Assembly: GCF_000423185.1 (NCBI RefSeq) | Contig: NZ_AUHM01000020.1 | Location: forward strand, 1-64,000 | Direction: 5' to 3' | From: Inquilinus limosus DSM 16000 | GTDB lineage: Bacteria > Pseudomonadota > Alphaproteobacteria > DSM-16000 > Inquilinaceae | Length of the DNA stretch: 64,000 bases | Translations under genes and position numbers: made by a program | Notes under the pieces: generated by a model | Told to the model about the DNA's origin: nothing | Databases searched by the model: none | Seen by the model: the letters and a program-made list of their open reading frames with translations, nothing else | Part shown: piece after piece, positions 1 through 8,998 of the stretch | Numbering within the stretch: position 1 is the first letter of the stretch | Layout: each line of letters starts with the position of its first letter

Positions 1-591
1 TATCTGCTGTTCAAGAACTCCACCGTGACCAGCGGCTACGGGATCGCGCCGCGCCAGCTGCGCGTCATCGATTCAACCCTCCGCGGCGTCGAGCACGCGC
101 CGCTTGCGTTCAAGGGCTCGTGGACGACGCAGCAGGTGGATGTCAGCGGCAGCGCGCTTGTCGGCTCCGGGCCGGTCTTCGCCGAATGGCCGCCCGAAAG
201 TCTGACCATCGGCCGTGACGGCGTGAGCTGGGACGGCCGGCGGCTGACGGTCGCCGCGCTGTCCTCCTCGTCCGATGGGAAGATCTGGGGCCGCGCCGCC
301 TGGGAAGGCGCGATCGTCTACGCCGACGCGGTGCGGTCGCCGAACTGGGGCATCATCACCGACATCACCGGCGAGGGCGATTCCATGTATTTCGACATCG
401 ACTGGAAAGCCGGCCCTGGCCCGACGGCGGGGACCCGGCTCTTCGTGCCGAGGCTGCACGACGTGGCCGTCAGGGCCTCGCATGCCACGCCGGGGCTGTC
501 ATGGAACGATACCGATGCCGGCCGTCAGCTCACGCCTGGCGGCAACTGGCCATTTCCGGAGGACTATCCAGCGGACCTGTCGGGCTTCTAG
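1..591 (+). CDS. Hypothetical beta-helix-like protein, 3' part only
   Basis: The reading frame is open from the first base of the window to a TAG at 589-591, so this is the C-terminal 196 residues of a longer protein whose start lies upstream. The composition (many short G, S, T, D and aromatic stretches, no membrane segment) looks like an extracellular repetitive beta-rich protein, but I recognise no named domain. A segment around residues 98-140 (AWEG, then SPNWGIITDI, then AGPGPTAG) is mirrored in the decayed minus-strand copy at 761-1100. The function is unknown. The ATP-grasp gene downstream hints at a surface-polysaccharide neighbourhood, but that is inference only. Confidence 0.6.
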   Translation, partial: YLLFKNSTVTSGYGIAPRQLRVIDSTLRGVEHAPLAFKGSWTTQQVDVSGSALVGSGPVFAEWPPESLTIGRDGVSWDGRRLTVAALSSSSDGKIWGRAAWEGAIVYADAVRSPNWGIITDITGEGDSMYFDIDWKAGPGPTAGTRLFVPRLHDVAVRASHATPGLSWNDTDAGRQLTPGGNWPFPEDYPADLSGF

Positions 592-760
592 GACAGCGGC
601 AGGTGTTGGCCGGGCATCGCCAGCCGCACTCAGGTGCCAATCTCGTTCCCGGTCCAGCGCGCCTGAGCCCGTCCTCACCTGGGTCATGGGGCACTTCGGC
701 AGCCCAGGCCGAAAATCGACAGACGGCTGCCCCGGACCGGTTCCCCTGCCGACTGCGAGA

Positions 761-1100
761 TCAGACGCCGTAGGTGGACGCCGGATATCCGGCCGAGAAC
801 ACACGAGACGCGATCGTCGGAATCGTCTGCTCCGATGCGAAGTTGAAGCCGTTGAACGTCGTGGGCGTGACTGCGACGCAGTCATCGTCGACGAACACCT
901 GCGCATGCGGCTCATATAGACGTTCTCCCCGGCACCTGGTGGAGAGCCGTTCAACCACATGGCGCTCTACAGAATCGCAGTGTGGTCGGAATTGCGGGCG
1001 ATCGAGGTGATGTAACCATTGCGGCCAGAAAGGTTGCCGACATGGACCGGGCGCCCCTCGAACGCGGTGGACATCACCGATGGGCCGCCAGTTCGGGGAT
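761..1100 (-). pseudogene. Decayed, inverted paralogue of the 1-591 gene
   Basis: Three minus-strand frames read in succession give a protein-like sequence. It begins AFEGRPVHVGNLSGRNGYIT near 1070-1010, continues as WLNGSPPGAGENVYMSRM near 960-905 in a second frame, and ends VFVDDDCVAVTP to GYPASTYGV with a stop at 761-763 in a third. The first part matches the upstream gene (AFEG/AWEG, GYITSI/GIITDI, then W...G.PP.AG against W..GPGPTAG), and both end in a GYPA/DYPA motif. At least two frameshifts and one stop interrupt it, so it is not translatable. It lies opposite in orientation to the 1-591 gene, which suggests an inverted duplication. The rest of 592-1240 shows nothing convincing. Confidence 0.45.
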
Positions 1101-1245
1101 CGAGAGAGGACGGTCACCCGAACGGAGGAGAGAGTGGTCGTACCCGGCTCCGCCGATTTCCCGCGAAAGCAGTAATCCAGAAGCAACTAGGATGTATGTT
1201 ATGTTGCAAATGGTAATTTATTGCCGATCCCTGCAGAAATGAGAA

Positions 1246-1275
1246 TTCATTGCAGACCCATATCTGCAATATAAT
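1246..1275 (+). promoter_or_regulatory. Candidate sigma70-like promoter for the ATP-grasp gene
   Basis: A perfect TATAAT (1270-1275) lies in a locally AT-rich stretch (about 1190-1300) that stands out in this GC-rich window. TTCATT at 1246-1251 could be a weak -35 with an 18-base spacer. It would give a leader of about 160 bases before the start at 1442. There is no experimental support. Confidence 0.35.
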
Positions 1276-1441
1276 TTCTCTTTTTGCCCGTCCGTGTGCG
1301 GTTCCGAATGCCTGAATAGCATCCCCTTTTATTGTGCACACTGGTGCAAACAGTCGATGCCGCGGCGATGCACACGCTCATTCGCCGGAGTTTTGGCTCC
1401 GTGAGCATCATTGCCACGCGCTAACAAGAATGGGGTGGCTA

Positions 1442-2497
1442 ATGAATATCGATGCAAAGCGCTTGGCCAGGGCCGTCTTGAAGCGCGTGGCTTCCTATCG
1501 ATTTAATCGATTTCACGCGTTGCAAGCCCGATCCGTGCTTAGGACACTTGAGAAAAGGTACGGTAAGACGAACCCGGCACATATCAAGCTCGCAAATGCC
1601 TATGCGCGCGATGTGCTGGGGCACGCGCGCTATGCTCCATGGCTTTACGTCTACTCGGCAGTGTCCGGGGTGTTCAAGGAAGGCTGGATCCCGGACAACT
1701 ATTACGGCAGCGTCGTGGTGCCGGCAATCACGGGCGGATATGGCAAGGTGTCTGACTTCAGGTGCCTGCAGAGAACGATATTTCAGAGCGCTGCTTTTCC
1801 CGATATCGTGTATTTCGTAAATGGCCTGTTCCTCACTCCCGACAACATCGCGGTCGCACCGCACAGCGTCAAACACCTGCTTTTCGCCAGTCGCGATGAA
1901 ATTGTTTTTAAGGTCGACAATTCGCTCCAGGGTGCGGGCATTTTCTTTTTCCGTCGTAACAACTTTGATTTGAAAAAGATGGAAGCGCTTGGCAACGGTG
2001 TCTTTCAGGAGCGGATCGTCCAGCATGAGGCGCTGAATCGTTTCGCGCCTGGCTCGGTGGCGACGCTGCGCATGACCACGGCCGTAGACGACAACGGGCA
2101 GATCGCGCTCCGGGCCTGCTACCTGCGTCTGGGGCGAGCGGACGATACACACGTACAATCGAAGAATCACGTTCGCGTCGCGGTGGACCTGTCGAGTGGC
2201 GAACTTGCGCGTGAGGGCTATCTGGCGAACTGGCTGACGGTTCCAGCCCACCCCGACACAAACGTCGAGTTCTCAGGCACCCGGATTCCGGCTTTCGCCA
2301 AATGTGTCTCGATGGTGCTCGCGCATCACCGCAACATCCCGCTGACACGCAGCGTCGGCTGGGACGTCGCGATCGGTCGCGACGAAGCGGTGAAGCTGAT
2401 GGAGTGGAACGCGTTGCACAACGACATCAAGTTCAGTGAGGCCACGCAAGGGCCGTGTTTCACTGATCTGCGCTGGGACAGGTTTGCGCGCGAATGA
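1442..2497 (+). CDS. Sugar-transfer-associated ATP-grasp family protein
   Basis: This 351-residue protein resembles the ATPgrasp_ST family, ATP-grasp enzymes found in polysaccharide and sugar-transfer loci. Supporting signals are KVDNSLQGAGIFFF near the middle (nucleotide-binding loop region), RMTTAVDD, and the C-terminal VGWDVAIGRDEAVKLMEWN, which fits the family's GWD...E-x-N metal/ATP site. The start is placed at ATG 1442 because TGGGGTGGCT lies just upstream. ATG 1430 is possible, and the frame stays open upstream to 1334. Base composition is slightly lower in GC than dnaE. Substrate and acceptor are unknown. Adjacent to the partial repetitive protein, it may be part of a polysaccharide locus extending left of the window. 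Confidence 0.7.
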   Translation: MNIDAKRLARAVLKRVASYRFNRFHALQARSVLRTLEKRYGKTNPAHIKLANAYARDVLGHARYAPWLYVYSAVSGVFKEGWIPDNYYGSVVVPAITGGYGKVSDFRCLQRTIFQSAAFPDIVYFVNGLFLTPDNIAVAPHSVKHLLFASRDEIVFKVDNSLQGAGIFFFRRNNFDLKKMEALGNGVFQERIVQHEALNRFAPGSVATLRMTTAVDDNGQIALRACYLRLGRADDTHVQSKNHVRVAVDLSSGELAREGYLANWLTVPAHPDTNVEFSGTRIPAFAKCVSMVLAHHRNIPLTRSVGWDVAIGRDEAVKLMEWNALHNDIKFSEATQGPCFTDLRWDRFARE

Positions 2498-2631
2498 TGC
2501 CCGTGCTCGACCCTGGTCGGCGGCAGCGGCGACGCGTCGACTGCATTAGCCGTCCCTATGAGGTATCAATGGCGGATCGCCCGATTCTGCCGGGCCGCCC
2601 CTGATTGTCGCCGCGGAGCCGCACTGCCGCC

Positions 2632-5600
2632 ATGCCACACGCCGATTTCGTCCATCTGCGCGTGCACAGCGCCTATTCCCTCTCGGAAGGGGCGATCAAG
2701 ACCAAGGAGCTGGTCGGGATCTGCAAGAAGATGCAGATGCCGGCCGTGGCGGTCACCGACACCGGCAACCTGTTCGGCGCGCTGGAATTCTCCTTCGCGG
2801 CCAAGGACTACGGCATCCAGCCGATCATCGGCACCATCCTCAGCATCACCCGGGCGGAGACGGAATCGGGCGCCCGCGTCGGCGGCCCGGCCATCGCCGA
2901 GCCGGACTGCCTGGTGCTGCTGGCCCAGAACGAGACCGGCTACGAGAACCTGATGGCGCTGACCAGCCGCGCCTATCTGGAGACCGAGCAGGGACTGGCG
3001 CCGCAACTCGCACTGGAAGCGCTGGAAGGCCACACCGAGGGCGTCATCGCCCTGACCGGCGGGCCGAAGGGCCCGGTCGGCCGCCTCCTGCTGGCCGAGC
3101 ATCCGGAGCGGGCGCTGGCCACGCTGCGCTATTTGAAGACGCTGTTCCCCGGCCGGCTCTATGTCGAGCTGATGCGCCACGGGATGGAGGAGGAGGACCG
3201 GATCGAGGCCGGGCTGATCGACCTCGCTTATCAGGAGGATGTGCCCCTCGTCGCCACCAACGACTGCTTCTTCGCCACCGAGGACATGTACGAGGCGCAT
3301 GACGCACTGCTGTGCATCGCCGACGGCACCTATGTGGTCGAGGCCAACCGCCGGCGGGTGACGCGCGACCACCGTTTCCGCCCGGCCGAGGAGATGCGCC
3401 AGCTCTTCGCCGACCTGCCGGAGGCGGTCGACAACACGCTGGTGATCGCCCGGCGCTGCGCCTTCATGCCGAAGAAGCGGGCGCCGATCCTGCCCGCCTT
3501 CTCCAGTGAGGCCGGCCGCAGCGAGGCGGAGGAGCTGCGGGCCCAGGCGCATGAAGGCTTGGCGCGGCGGCTGGAGGCGCATGTCTACAAGCCGGAGATG
3601 ACGCCGGAGGAGCGCGAGGCGGTACGGGAGAAATACGTCGCCCGGCTCGACTACGAGCTCGACGTCATCGAGAAGATGGGGTTCCCGGGCTACTTCCTGA
3701 TCGTCTCGGACTTCATCAAATGGGCCAAGGCGCACGACATCCCGGTCGGTCCCGGCCGCGGCTCGGGTGCCGGCTCGGCCGTCGCCTGGGCGCTGACCAT
3801 CACCGACCTCGACCCGCTGCGCTTCGGCCTGCTGTTCGAGCGGTTCCTGAACCCCGAGCGCGTGTCGATGCCGGACTTCGACATCGACTTCTGCCAGGAC
3901 CGGCGCGACGAGGTGATCTCCTATGTCCGCGACCGCTACGGGCACGACCGGGTGGCGCAGATCATCACCTTCGGTAAGCTGCAGGCCCGCGCCGTGCTGC
4001 GCGACGTCGGCCGCGTGCTGCAGATGCCGTACGGCCAGGTCGACCGCATCTGCAAGCTGGTGCCGAACAACCCGGCCAACCCGGTCACCCTGGCCCAGGC
4101 GATCGAGGGCGAGCCGGCGCTGCAGCAGGAGCGCGACAACGACCCCCAGGTGCGCCACCTGATCGACCTGGCGATGAAGCTGGAAGGGCTGTACCGCCAC
4201 GCCTCGACCCACGCCGCCGGCGTGGTGATCGGCGACCGGCCGCTGCACCAGCTGGTGGCGCTGTACCGAGACCCGCGCTCGCCGATCCCGGCCACCCAGT
4301 TCAACATGAAGTATGTCGAGCAGGCCGGGCTGGTGAAGTTCGACTTCCTCGGCCTGAAGACCCTGACGGTGCTGCGCACGGCCGAGAACCTCTTGAAGGC
4401 CAGCGGCGTCGACATCGACCTGGCGCGGATCCCGCTCGACGATCCCACGACATACACCATGCTCGGCCGGGCGGAATCGACCGGCGTGTTCCAGCTGGAA
4501 AGCTCGGGCATGCGCGACGTGCTGCGCCGGATGAAGCCGAACCGGGTCGAGGACATCATCGCGCTGGTGGCCCTCTACCGCCCCGGCCCGATGGACAACA
4601 TCCCGACCTACATCGAGGTCAAGAACGGCACCAAGGCGCCAGACTACCTCCACCCCTCGCTGCAGCCGATCCTGGAAGAGACCTACGGCATCATGGTCTA
4701 TCAGGAGCAGGTGATGCAGGTGGCGCAGACGCTGGCGGGCTACTCGCTCGGCGGCGCCGATCTCCTCCGCCGCGCCATGGGCAAGAAGATCAAGGAGGAG
4801 ATGGACGCCCAGAAGAAGACCTTCGTCGAAGGCGCATCCGCGCGCGGCGTGCCGGAAGGGCAGGCGGCCAACATCTTCGACCAGGTCGAGAAGTTCGCAG
4901 GCTACGGCTTCAACAAGTCGCACGCCGCCGCCTACGCCATCGTCGCCTACCAGACCGCCTATCTGAAGGCCAACCACCCGGTCGAGTTCCTGGCGGCGTC
5001 GATGACGCTCGACCTCGGCAACACCGACAAGCTGAACGTCTTCCGGCAGGAGCTGGGGCGGCTCGGCATCAAGCTGCTGATCCCGGACATCAACAAGTCC
5101 GACGCCGTCTTCGCGGTCGAGGTGCTGCCGGACGGCAAGAAGGCGATCCGCTACGCCCTCGGCGCGATCAAGGGCGTGGGGCCGGAGGCGATGCGCAGCC
5201 TGGTGGCGGAGCGCGAGCGCGGCGGGCCGTTCAAGGACCTGTTCGACCTGGCCCGGCGGCTCGACCTCAAGCTGCTGAACAAGCGCCAGCTCGAGAACCT
5301 GGCCCGCGCCGGCGCCTTCGACTCGCTCGACAACAACCGCGCCCGCGTCGTCGCCTCCTTCGAGACGCTGCTGCGCTACGCCCACACCGTGGCGGCGGAG
5401 CGCGAGAGCGGCCAGATCGGCCTGTTCGGCGGCCCGTCGGGCGGCGAGCTGAGCACGCCGCCGCTGCCGAACATCCCGGACTGGGATTCGATGGAACGGC
5501 TGAAGCAGGAGTTCGATGCCGTCGGCTTCTACCTCTCGGCCCATCCGCTCGACACCTACAACACCAAGCGGCTCGGTTCGGTGCGCTCGGCCGAGATCGG

Positions 5601-6105
5601 GCAGAAGGCGCGGCTCGGCCACACCCAGATCCGCCTCGCCGGCATCCTGATGGCGAAGCGGGAGATGACGACCAAGACCGGCAACCGAATGTGCTTCGGC
5701 ACCTTCTCCGACGCCAGCGGCGTGTTCGAGGTCACCTTCTTCGCCGAGACCCTGGCCACGGCCCGGCAGATCCTCGAGGTCGGCGCCGCCCTGGCGATGT
5801 CGGTGGAGATCCAGAGCCGCGGCGAGGAGATGCGGCTGACCGCGATGTCGGTCGAGCCGATCGACCAGGCCCTGGCCCGCAGCGCCGCGCGCTTCGTGAT
5901 CTATGTCGAAGGCGTGCAGGCGGTGCAGCCGCTGCACAGCCTGCTCGACCGCGAGGGGCCGGGCCGCTGCAAGGTCAACCTGCAACTCCTCCTGTCGCCG
6001 ACCGAGGAGGTCGAGATCGAGCTGCCCGGCGCCTACGCCATCGGCGGCCGGGCCAAGGGGGCGCTGAAATCGGTGCCGGGCGTGCTCGGGGTCGAGGAGT
6101 TCTGA
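2632..6105 (+). CDS. dnaE: DNA polymerase III subunit alpha
   Basis: This is the replicative polymerase catalytic subunit, 1157 residues, the normal DnaE1 length. The N-terminal PHP domain starts HLRVHSAYSLSEGA. The polymerase core has the GPGRGSGAGS loop, the catalytic PDFDIDF (about residues 414-420) and a third acidic site in KFDFLGLKTL (about 570). GYGFNKSHAAAYA and PDINKSDA follow, then the helix-hairpin-helix and OB-fold regions, with TKTGNRMCFGTFSD typical of the OB domain. ATG 2632 is chosen because homology begins at MPHADFVHLR; an upstream in-frame start at 2605 only adds a basic, non-conserved stretch. It is transcribed alone or with the downstream chromate-transporter pair. Confidence 0.97.
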   Translation: MPHADFVHLRVHSAYSLSEGAIKTKELVGICKKMQMPAVAVTDTGNLFGALEFSFAAKDYGIQPIIGTILSITRAETESGARVGGPAIAEPDCLVLLAQNETGYENLMALTSRAYLETEQGLAPQLALEALEGHTEGVIALTGGPKGPVGRLLLAEHPERALATLRYLKTLFPGRLYVELMRHGMEEEDRIEAGLIDLAYQEDVPLVATNDCFFATEDMYEAHDALLCIADGTYVVEANRRRVTRDHRFRPAEEMRQLFADLPEAVDNTLVIARRCAFMPKKRAPILPAFSSEAGRSEAEELRAQAHEGLARRLEAHVYKPEMTPEEREAVREKYVARLDYELDVIEKMGFPGYFLIVSDFIKWAKAHDIPVGPGRGSGAGSAVAWALTITDLDPLRFGLLFERFLNPERVSMPDFDIDFCQDRRDEVISYVRDRYGHDRVAQIITFGKLQARAVLRDVGRVLQMPYGQVDRICKLVPNNPANPVTLAQAIEGEPALQQERDNDPQVRHLIDLAMKLEGLYRHASTHAAGVVIGDRPLHQLVALYRDPRSPIPATQFNMKYVEQAGLVKFDFLGLKTLTVLRTAENLLKASGVDIDLARIPLDDPTTYTMLGRAESTGVFQLESSGMRDVLRRMKPNRVEDIIALVALYRPGPMDNIPTYIEVKNGTKAPDYLHPSLQPILEETYGIMVYQEQVMQVAQTLAGYSLGGADLLRRAMGKKIKEEMDAQKKTFVEGASARGVPEGQAANIFDQVEKFAGYGFNKSHAAAYAIVAYQTAYLKANHPVEFLAASMTLDLGNTDKLNVFRQELGRLGIKLLIPDINKSDAVFAVEVLPDGKKAIRYALGAIKGVGPEAMRSLVAERERGGPFKDLFDLARRLDLKLLNKRQLENLARAGAFDSLDNNRARVVASFETLLRYAHTVAAERESGQIGLFGGPSGGELSTPPLPNIPDWDSMERLKQEFDAVGFYLSAHPLDTYNTKRLGSVRSAEIGQKARLGHTQIRLAGILMAKREMTTKTGNRMCFGTFSDASGVFEVTFFAETLATARQILEVGAALAMSVEIQSRGEEMRLTAMSVEPIDQALARSAARFVIYVEGVQAVQPLHSLLDREGPGRCKVNLQLLLSPTEEVEIELPGAYAIGGRAKGALKSVPGVLGVEEF

Positions 6106-6192
6106 CGGCTCGGACCTGTTGTCGCGCCCCTTGTTGCCGCGCCCGGCCTGCGCTTGAGTGGAGGCGTCGCGGAGAAACGAGGACCGGCAGGC

Positions 6193-6768
6193 ATGGTCGA
6201 GACCGCAGCGGAGATGGCGGCGCCGGCCGGGCCGCCGAGCCTGGGGCAGATCTTCCTGGCCTTCGGCAAGATCGGGCTGACCAGCTTCGGCGGCGGCCTG
6301 AGCGGCTGGATGCTGCGGGAGTTCGTGCAGAACCGGCGCTGGATCAGCGAGGCCGACTTCCTGAACGGCCTCGCCCTGGCCCAGGCCTTTCCGGGCGTGA
6401 ACGTCGTCAACCTGTCGCTCTGGATCGGCTTCCGGCTGCGCGGCGGGCCGGGGGCGCTGGCCGGCGTGCTCGGCATGGTGATCCCGGCGATGCTGGTCGC
6501 CATCGCCGCCGTGGCCGCCTTCGGCGAGGTGGCGCACTACCAGTCGGTGCATCTGGCGCTGGCCGGCGCTGCGGCGGCCGCCATCGGGCTGTCGCTGCAG
6601 ATGGGCGTGCGCGCGGCGCGGCGGGCGGCCCGGTCGGCCGTGCCGGTCGCGATCATCGTCGCGACCTTCCTGGCGATCGGCGTGCTGCGCCTGCCGCTGC
6701 TGCCCGTGATCGCCGCAATGGCGCCGCTCAGCATCGGCCATGCCGCCTGGCGGCAGCGGAGGAGCTGA
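6193..6768 (+). CDS. Chromate transporter family protein, first subunit
   Basis: At 191 residues this is a short-chain CHR-domain membrane protein. It carries the family signature FGKIGLTSFGGG near residues 25-36 and the AQAFPGVNVVNLS segment near residues 65-78, followed by several hydrophobic helices. Short-chain CHR proteins are encoded as adjacent pairs that together equal one long ChrA, and the next gene is the partner (TGA/ATG share the A at 6768). ATG 6193 is preferred over the upstream TTG 6154. Family members export chromate, but some have no proven role, so the substrate is inferred. Confidence 0.88.
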   Translation: MVETAAEMAAPAGPPSLGQIFLAFGKIGLTSFGGGLSGWMLREFVQNRRWISEADFLNGLALAQAFPGVNVVNLSLWIGFRLRGGPGALAGVLGMVIPAMLVAIAAVAAFGEVAHYQSVHLALAGAAAAAIGLSLQMGVRAARRAARSAVPVAIIVATFLAIGVLRLPLLPVIAAMAPLSIGHAAWRQRRS

Positions 6769-7292
6769 TGGACAGCATCCTGCTGCGGCTGCTGATCGTC
6801 TTCGTCCCGCTGTCCTTCCTCAGCGTCGGCGGCGGCCAGAGCATCATTGCCGACATCCACCGCCAGTCGGTCGGCGTCTATGGCTGGATGACCGACGCGC
6901 GCTTCCTCGACCTGTTCGGCCTGTCGCGGATGACGCCGGGGCCGGGATCGCTGCTGGTGACGCTGGTCGGCTGGCAGGCCGCCGGCTGGGCCGGGGCGCT
7001 GGTGGCGACGGCGGCGATCTTCGTCCCGTCCTCGCTGCCGGTGTACGGGCTGGCGCGGCTGTGGGCGCGGTACCGCGGGGCGCCGTGGCAGCGCGCGGTC
7101 GAGGCGGGGCTGGCGCCGGTCGCCGCCGGCATGGTGCTGGCGGCCTCCTTCACCCTGCTGCAGGCGGCGGAGGGCGGGGTGCTGGCCTGGGCCACGGCCG
7201 TCATCTCCTGCCTCGCCCTGCTGTTCACCCGGGTCAGCCCCTTCCTGCTGCTGGGATCCGGAGCGGTGCTGTTCCTGCTGGTCCGGCCGTAG
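6768..7292 (+). CDS. Chromate transporter family protein, second subunit
   Basis: This 174-residue membrane protein is the partner of the preceding gene and begins at ATG 6768, overlapping its stop by one base, so translation is probably coupled. It repeats the CHR architecture with FLSVGGGQSIIAD near the N-terminus and LSRMTPGPGSLLV (GPG motif) near residue 50, then hydrophobic helices to the end. The two halves are expected to assemble in the inner membrane in opposite topology, as described for short-chain CHR pairs. A terminator-like hairpin follows at 7358-7392. Confidence 0.88.
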   Translation: MDSILLRLLIVFVPLSFLSVGGGQSIIADIHRQSVGVYGWMTDARFLDLFGLSRMTPGPGSLLVTLVGWQAAGWAGALVATAAIFVPSSLPVYGLARLWARYRGAPWQRAVEAGLAPVAAGMVLAASFTLLQAAEGGVLAWATAVISCLALLFTRVSPFLLLGSGAVLFLLVRP

Positions 7293-7357
7293 GCAGGGCT
7301 TGCGGCGTCGCGCCGCCATGGCCAAATGCTGCGACTTGCGCTACAAGCGCGACCGGA

Positions 7358-7392
7358 CCCGGGCGCCGAGGGCTGCGCCGCGGGCGTTTTTT
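7358..7392 (+). terminator. Intrinsic terminator or attenuator in the queuosine-operon leader
   Basis: CCCGGGCGC (7358-7366) pairs with GCGCCGCGGG (7375-7384) with one bulged base, and is followed after CG by six T residues (7387-7392). The T-run ends only 13 bases before the GTG at 7406, and the Shine-Dalgarno GGAAG lies between them, leaving no room for a separate promoter downstream. A second small hairpin (TTGCGCT, loop ACA, AGCGCGA; 7335-7351) sits just upstream. This arrangement suggests regulated read-through into the queuosine genes rather than simple termination of the chromate genes. Confidence 0.55.
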
Positions 7393-7405
7393 GTTGGAAG
7401 ACGCT

Positions 7406-7948
7406 GTGTTGCGCACCGAAACCCGCGGCATGGGCCTGGCGCTGATCGCGATGATCGCCGTCGTGGTCGCCTCGAACTACCTGGTCCAGTTCCCGATCAA
7501 CGACTGGCTGACCTGGGGTGCTTTCACCTATCCGGTCACCTTCCTGGTCACCGACCTGACCAATCGCTTCTTCGGTCCGCGCCGCGCCCGCCAGGTGGCC
7601 TATGTCGGCTTCGCGCTGGCCGTGGTGCTGTCGGTCTGGCTGGCCGACTGGCGCATCGCCGCCGCCTCCGGCACCGCCTTCCTGGTCGGTCAGCTGCTGG
7701 ACATCCACATCTTCGACCGGCTGCGCCGCGCCGCCTGGTGGCGCGCGCCCTTCATCGGTTCGGCCCTCGGCTCGGTGGTCGACACCGCGATCTTCTTCAC
7801 CGTCGCCTTCGCCGGCACCGGCCTGCCGATCGTGACCCTGATGGCCGGCGACCTGACGGTGAAGCTGGCCTGCGCCTTGCTGTTCCTGGCGCCGTTCCGG
7901 GCACTGATGAACGTCGTCATGCCGATGCCGGCGCTGCAGAACGGCTGA
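7406..7948 (+). CDS. yhhQ: YhhQ/VUT-family queuosine-precursor transporter
   Basis: This 180-residue integral membrane protein has about six hydrophobic helices. The family (COG1738, VUT) imports the 7-deazaguanines preQ0 and preQ1. Recognisable features are LVQFPINDWLTWGAFTYP, VTDLTNRFFGPRRAR near residue 50, GQLLDIHIFDRLR and the GSALGSVVDTAIFF segment. GTG 7406 is chosen because GGAAG lies seven bases upstream; ATG 7430 is the alternative. It is the first gene of a queuosine operon, and no queC, queD or queE is nearby, so the cell may salvage precursors through this protein. Confidence 0.88.
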   Translation: MLRTETRGMGLALIAMIAVVVASNYLVQFPINDWLTWGAFTYPVTFLVTDLTNRFFGPRRARQVAYVGFALAVVLSVWLADWRIAAASGTAFLVGQLLDIHIFDRLRRAAWWRAPFIGSALGSVVDTAIFFTVAFAGTGLPIVTLMAGDLTVKLACALLFLAPFRALMNVVMPMPALQNG

Positions 7949-7960
7949 TCCCGCCTCGTG

Positions 7961-8998
7961 ATGCGTGTCGACGAGTTCGATTTCCACCTGCCGCGGCAGC
8001 TGATCGCCGAACGGCCGGCCGAGCCGCGCGATGCCGCCCGGATGCTGGAGGTCGCGGCCGATGGCCTCGCCGACCGGCAGGTGCGCGACCTGCCGGGCCG
8101 GCTTGAGGCCGGCGACCTGCTGGTGGTCAACGACACCCGCGTCATCCCGGCGCGGCTGCACGGCAAGCGCGACCTGGCGGGGATCGAGATCATGCTGCAC
8201 CAGCCGGCGCAGGAGGGGCGCTGGCGCGCCTTCGCCCGCCCGGCCAAGAAGCTGAAGCCCGGCGATGTCGTGCGCTTCGCCGACGACTTCGCCGCCACCG
8301 TCGTCGCCAAAGGCGAGGCCGGCGAGGTCGAGGTTGCCTTCGACGACCCGGCCGGCCTGGCCGACAAGCTGCGCCGCTACGGCGAGGTGCCGCTGCCGCC
8401 CTATATCGCCCGCCCGGACGGGCCGGATGAGCGCGACCGCGAGGACTACCAGACCGTCTTCGCCCGGCATGACGGCGCCGTGGCTGCGCCGACCGCGGGG
8501 CTGCATTTCACCCCGCCTCTCCTGGATGCGCTGGCGGCGCGCGGCGTCGACACGGTCCGCCTGACCCTGCATGTCGGCGCCGGCACCTTCCTGCCGGTGA
8601 AGAGCGAGACGGTCGAGGGCCATGTCATGCATGCCGAGCGCGGCGTGCTGAGCCCCGAGGTCGCCGACCGGATCAACGCCGTGCGCGCCGCCGGCGGCCG
8701 CATCGTCGCGGTCGGCACCACCAGCCTGCGCCTGCTGGAGAGCGCGGCGGCGGACGGCACGGTGCGCCCGTTCGACGGCAGCACCGACATCTTCATCACC
8801 CCGGGCTACCGCTTCCGCGCCGTCGACCTGCTGCTGACGAATTTCCACCTGCCGCGGTCGACCCTGTTCATGCTGGTCTGCGCCTTCTCCGGCATGGCGC
8901 GCATGAAGCGGGCCTATGCCCATGCCATCGCCGCGGGCTACCGTTTCTACTCCTATGGCGACGCCTGCCTGCTGCACCGTTCGGACAAAGATGACTGA
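7961..8998 (+). CDS. queA: tRNA preQ1(34) S-adenosylmethionine ribosyltransferase-isomerase
   Basis: QueA transfers and isomerises the ribosyl group of SAM onto preQ1 at tRNA wobble position 34, making epoxyqueuosine. The 345-residue length is standard. Family hallmarks are [14 protein letters not shown] at the N-terminus, [12 protein letters not shown] near 50-62, [11 protein letters not shown] near 168-178, LHVGAGTF and [17 protein letters not shown] near the C-terminus. ATG 7961 follows 12 bases after yhhQ; GTG 7958 is also in frame. The last eight bases overlap the start of tgt, so the two are translationally coupled. Confidence 0.97.
   Translation: MRVDEFDFHLPRQLIAERPAEPRDAARMLEVAADGLADRQVRDLPGRLEAGDLLVVNDTRVIPARLHGKRDLAGIEIMLHQPAQEGRWRAFARPAKKLKPGDVVRFADDFAATVVAKGEAGEVEVAFDDPAGLADKLRRYGEVPLPPYIARPDGPDERDREDYQTVFARHDGAVAAPTAGLHFTPPLLDALAARGVDTVRLTLHVGAGTFLPVKSETVEGHVMHAERGVLSPEVADRINAVRAAGGRIVAVGTTSLRLLESAAADGTVRPFDGSTDIFITPGYRFRAVDLLLTNFHLPRSTLFMLVCAFSGMARMKRAYAHAIAAGYRFYSYGDACLLHRSDKDD

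Noticed and set aside
592-760. A gene or RNA between the first gene and its decayed paralogue
   Set aside because: Frames overlap each other with biased, arginine-rich composition and no Shine-Dalgarno; no hairpin with a T-run was seen.
2566-6741. A 1391-residue open frame on the minus strand across dnaE
   Set aside because: It is a GC-rich antisense shadow; its composition (R, H, D, Q, G runs) is typical of the complement of a real gene, and the plus strand is clearly dnaE.
7334-7392. A preQ1-I riboswitch before yhhQ
   Set aside because: CTACA occurs in the loop of the upstream hairpin, but the P1 stem and the A-rich tail that ends the aptamer are missing. The region is kept only as an attenuator candidate.
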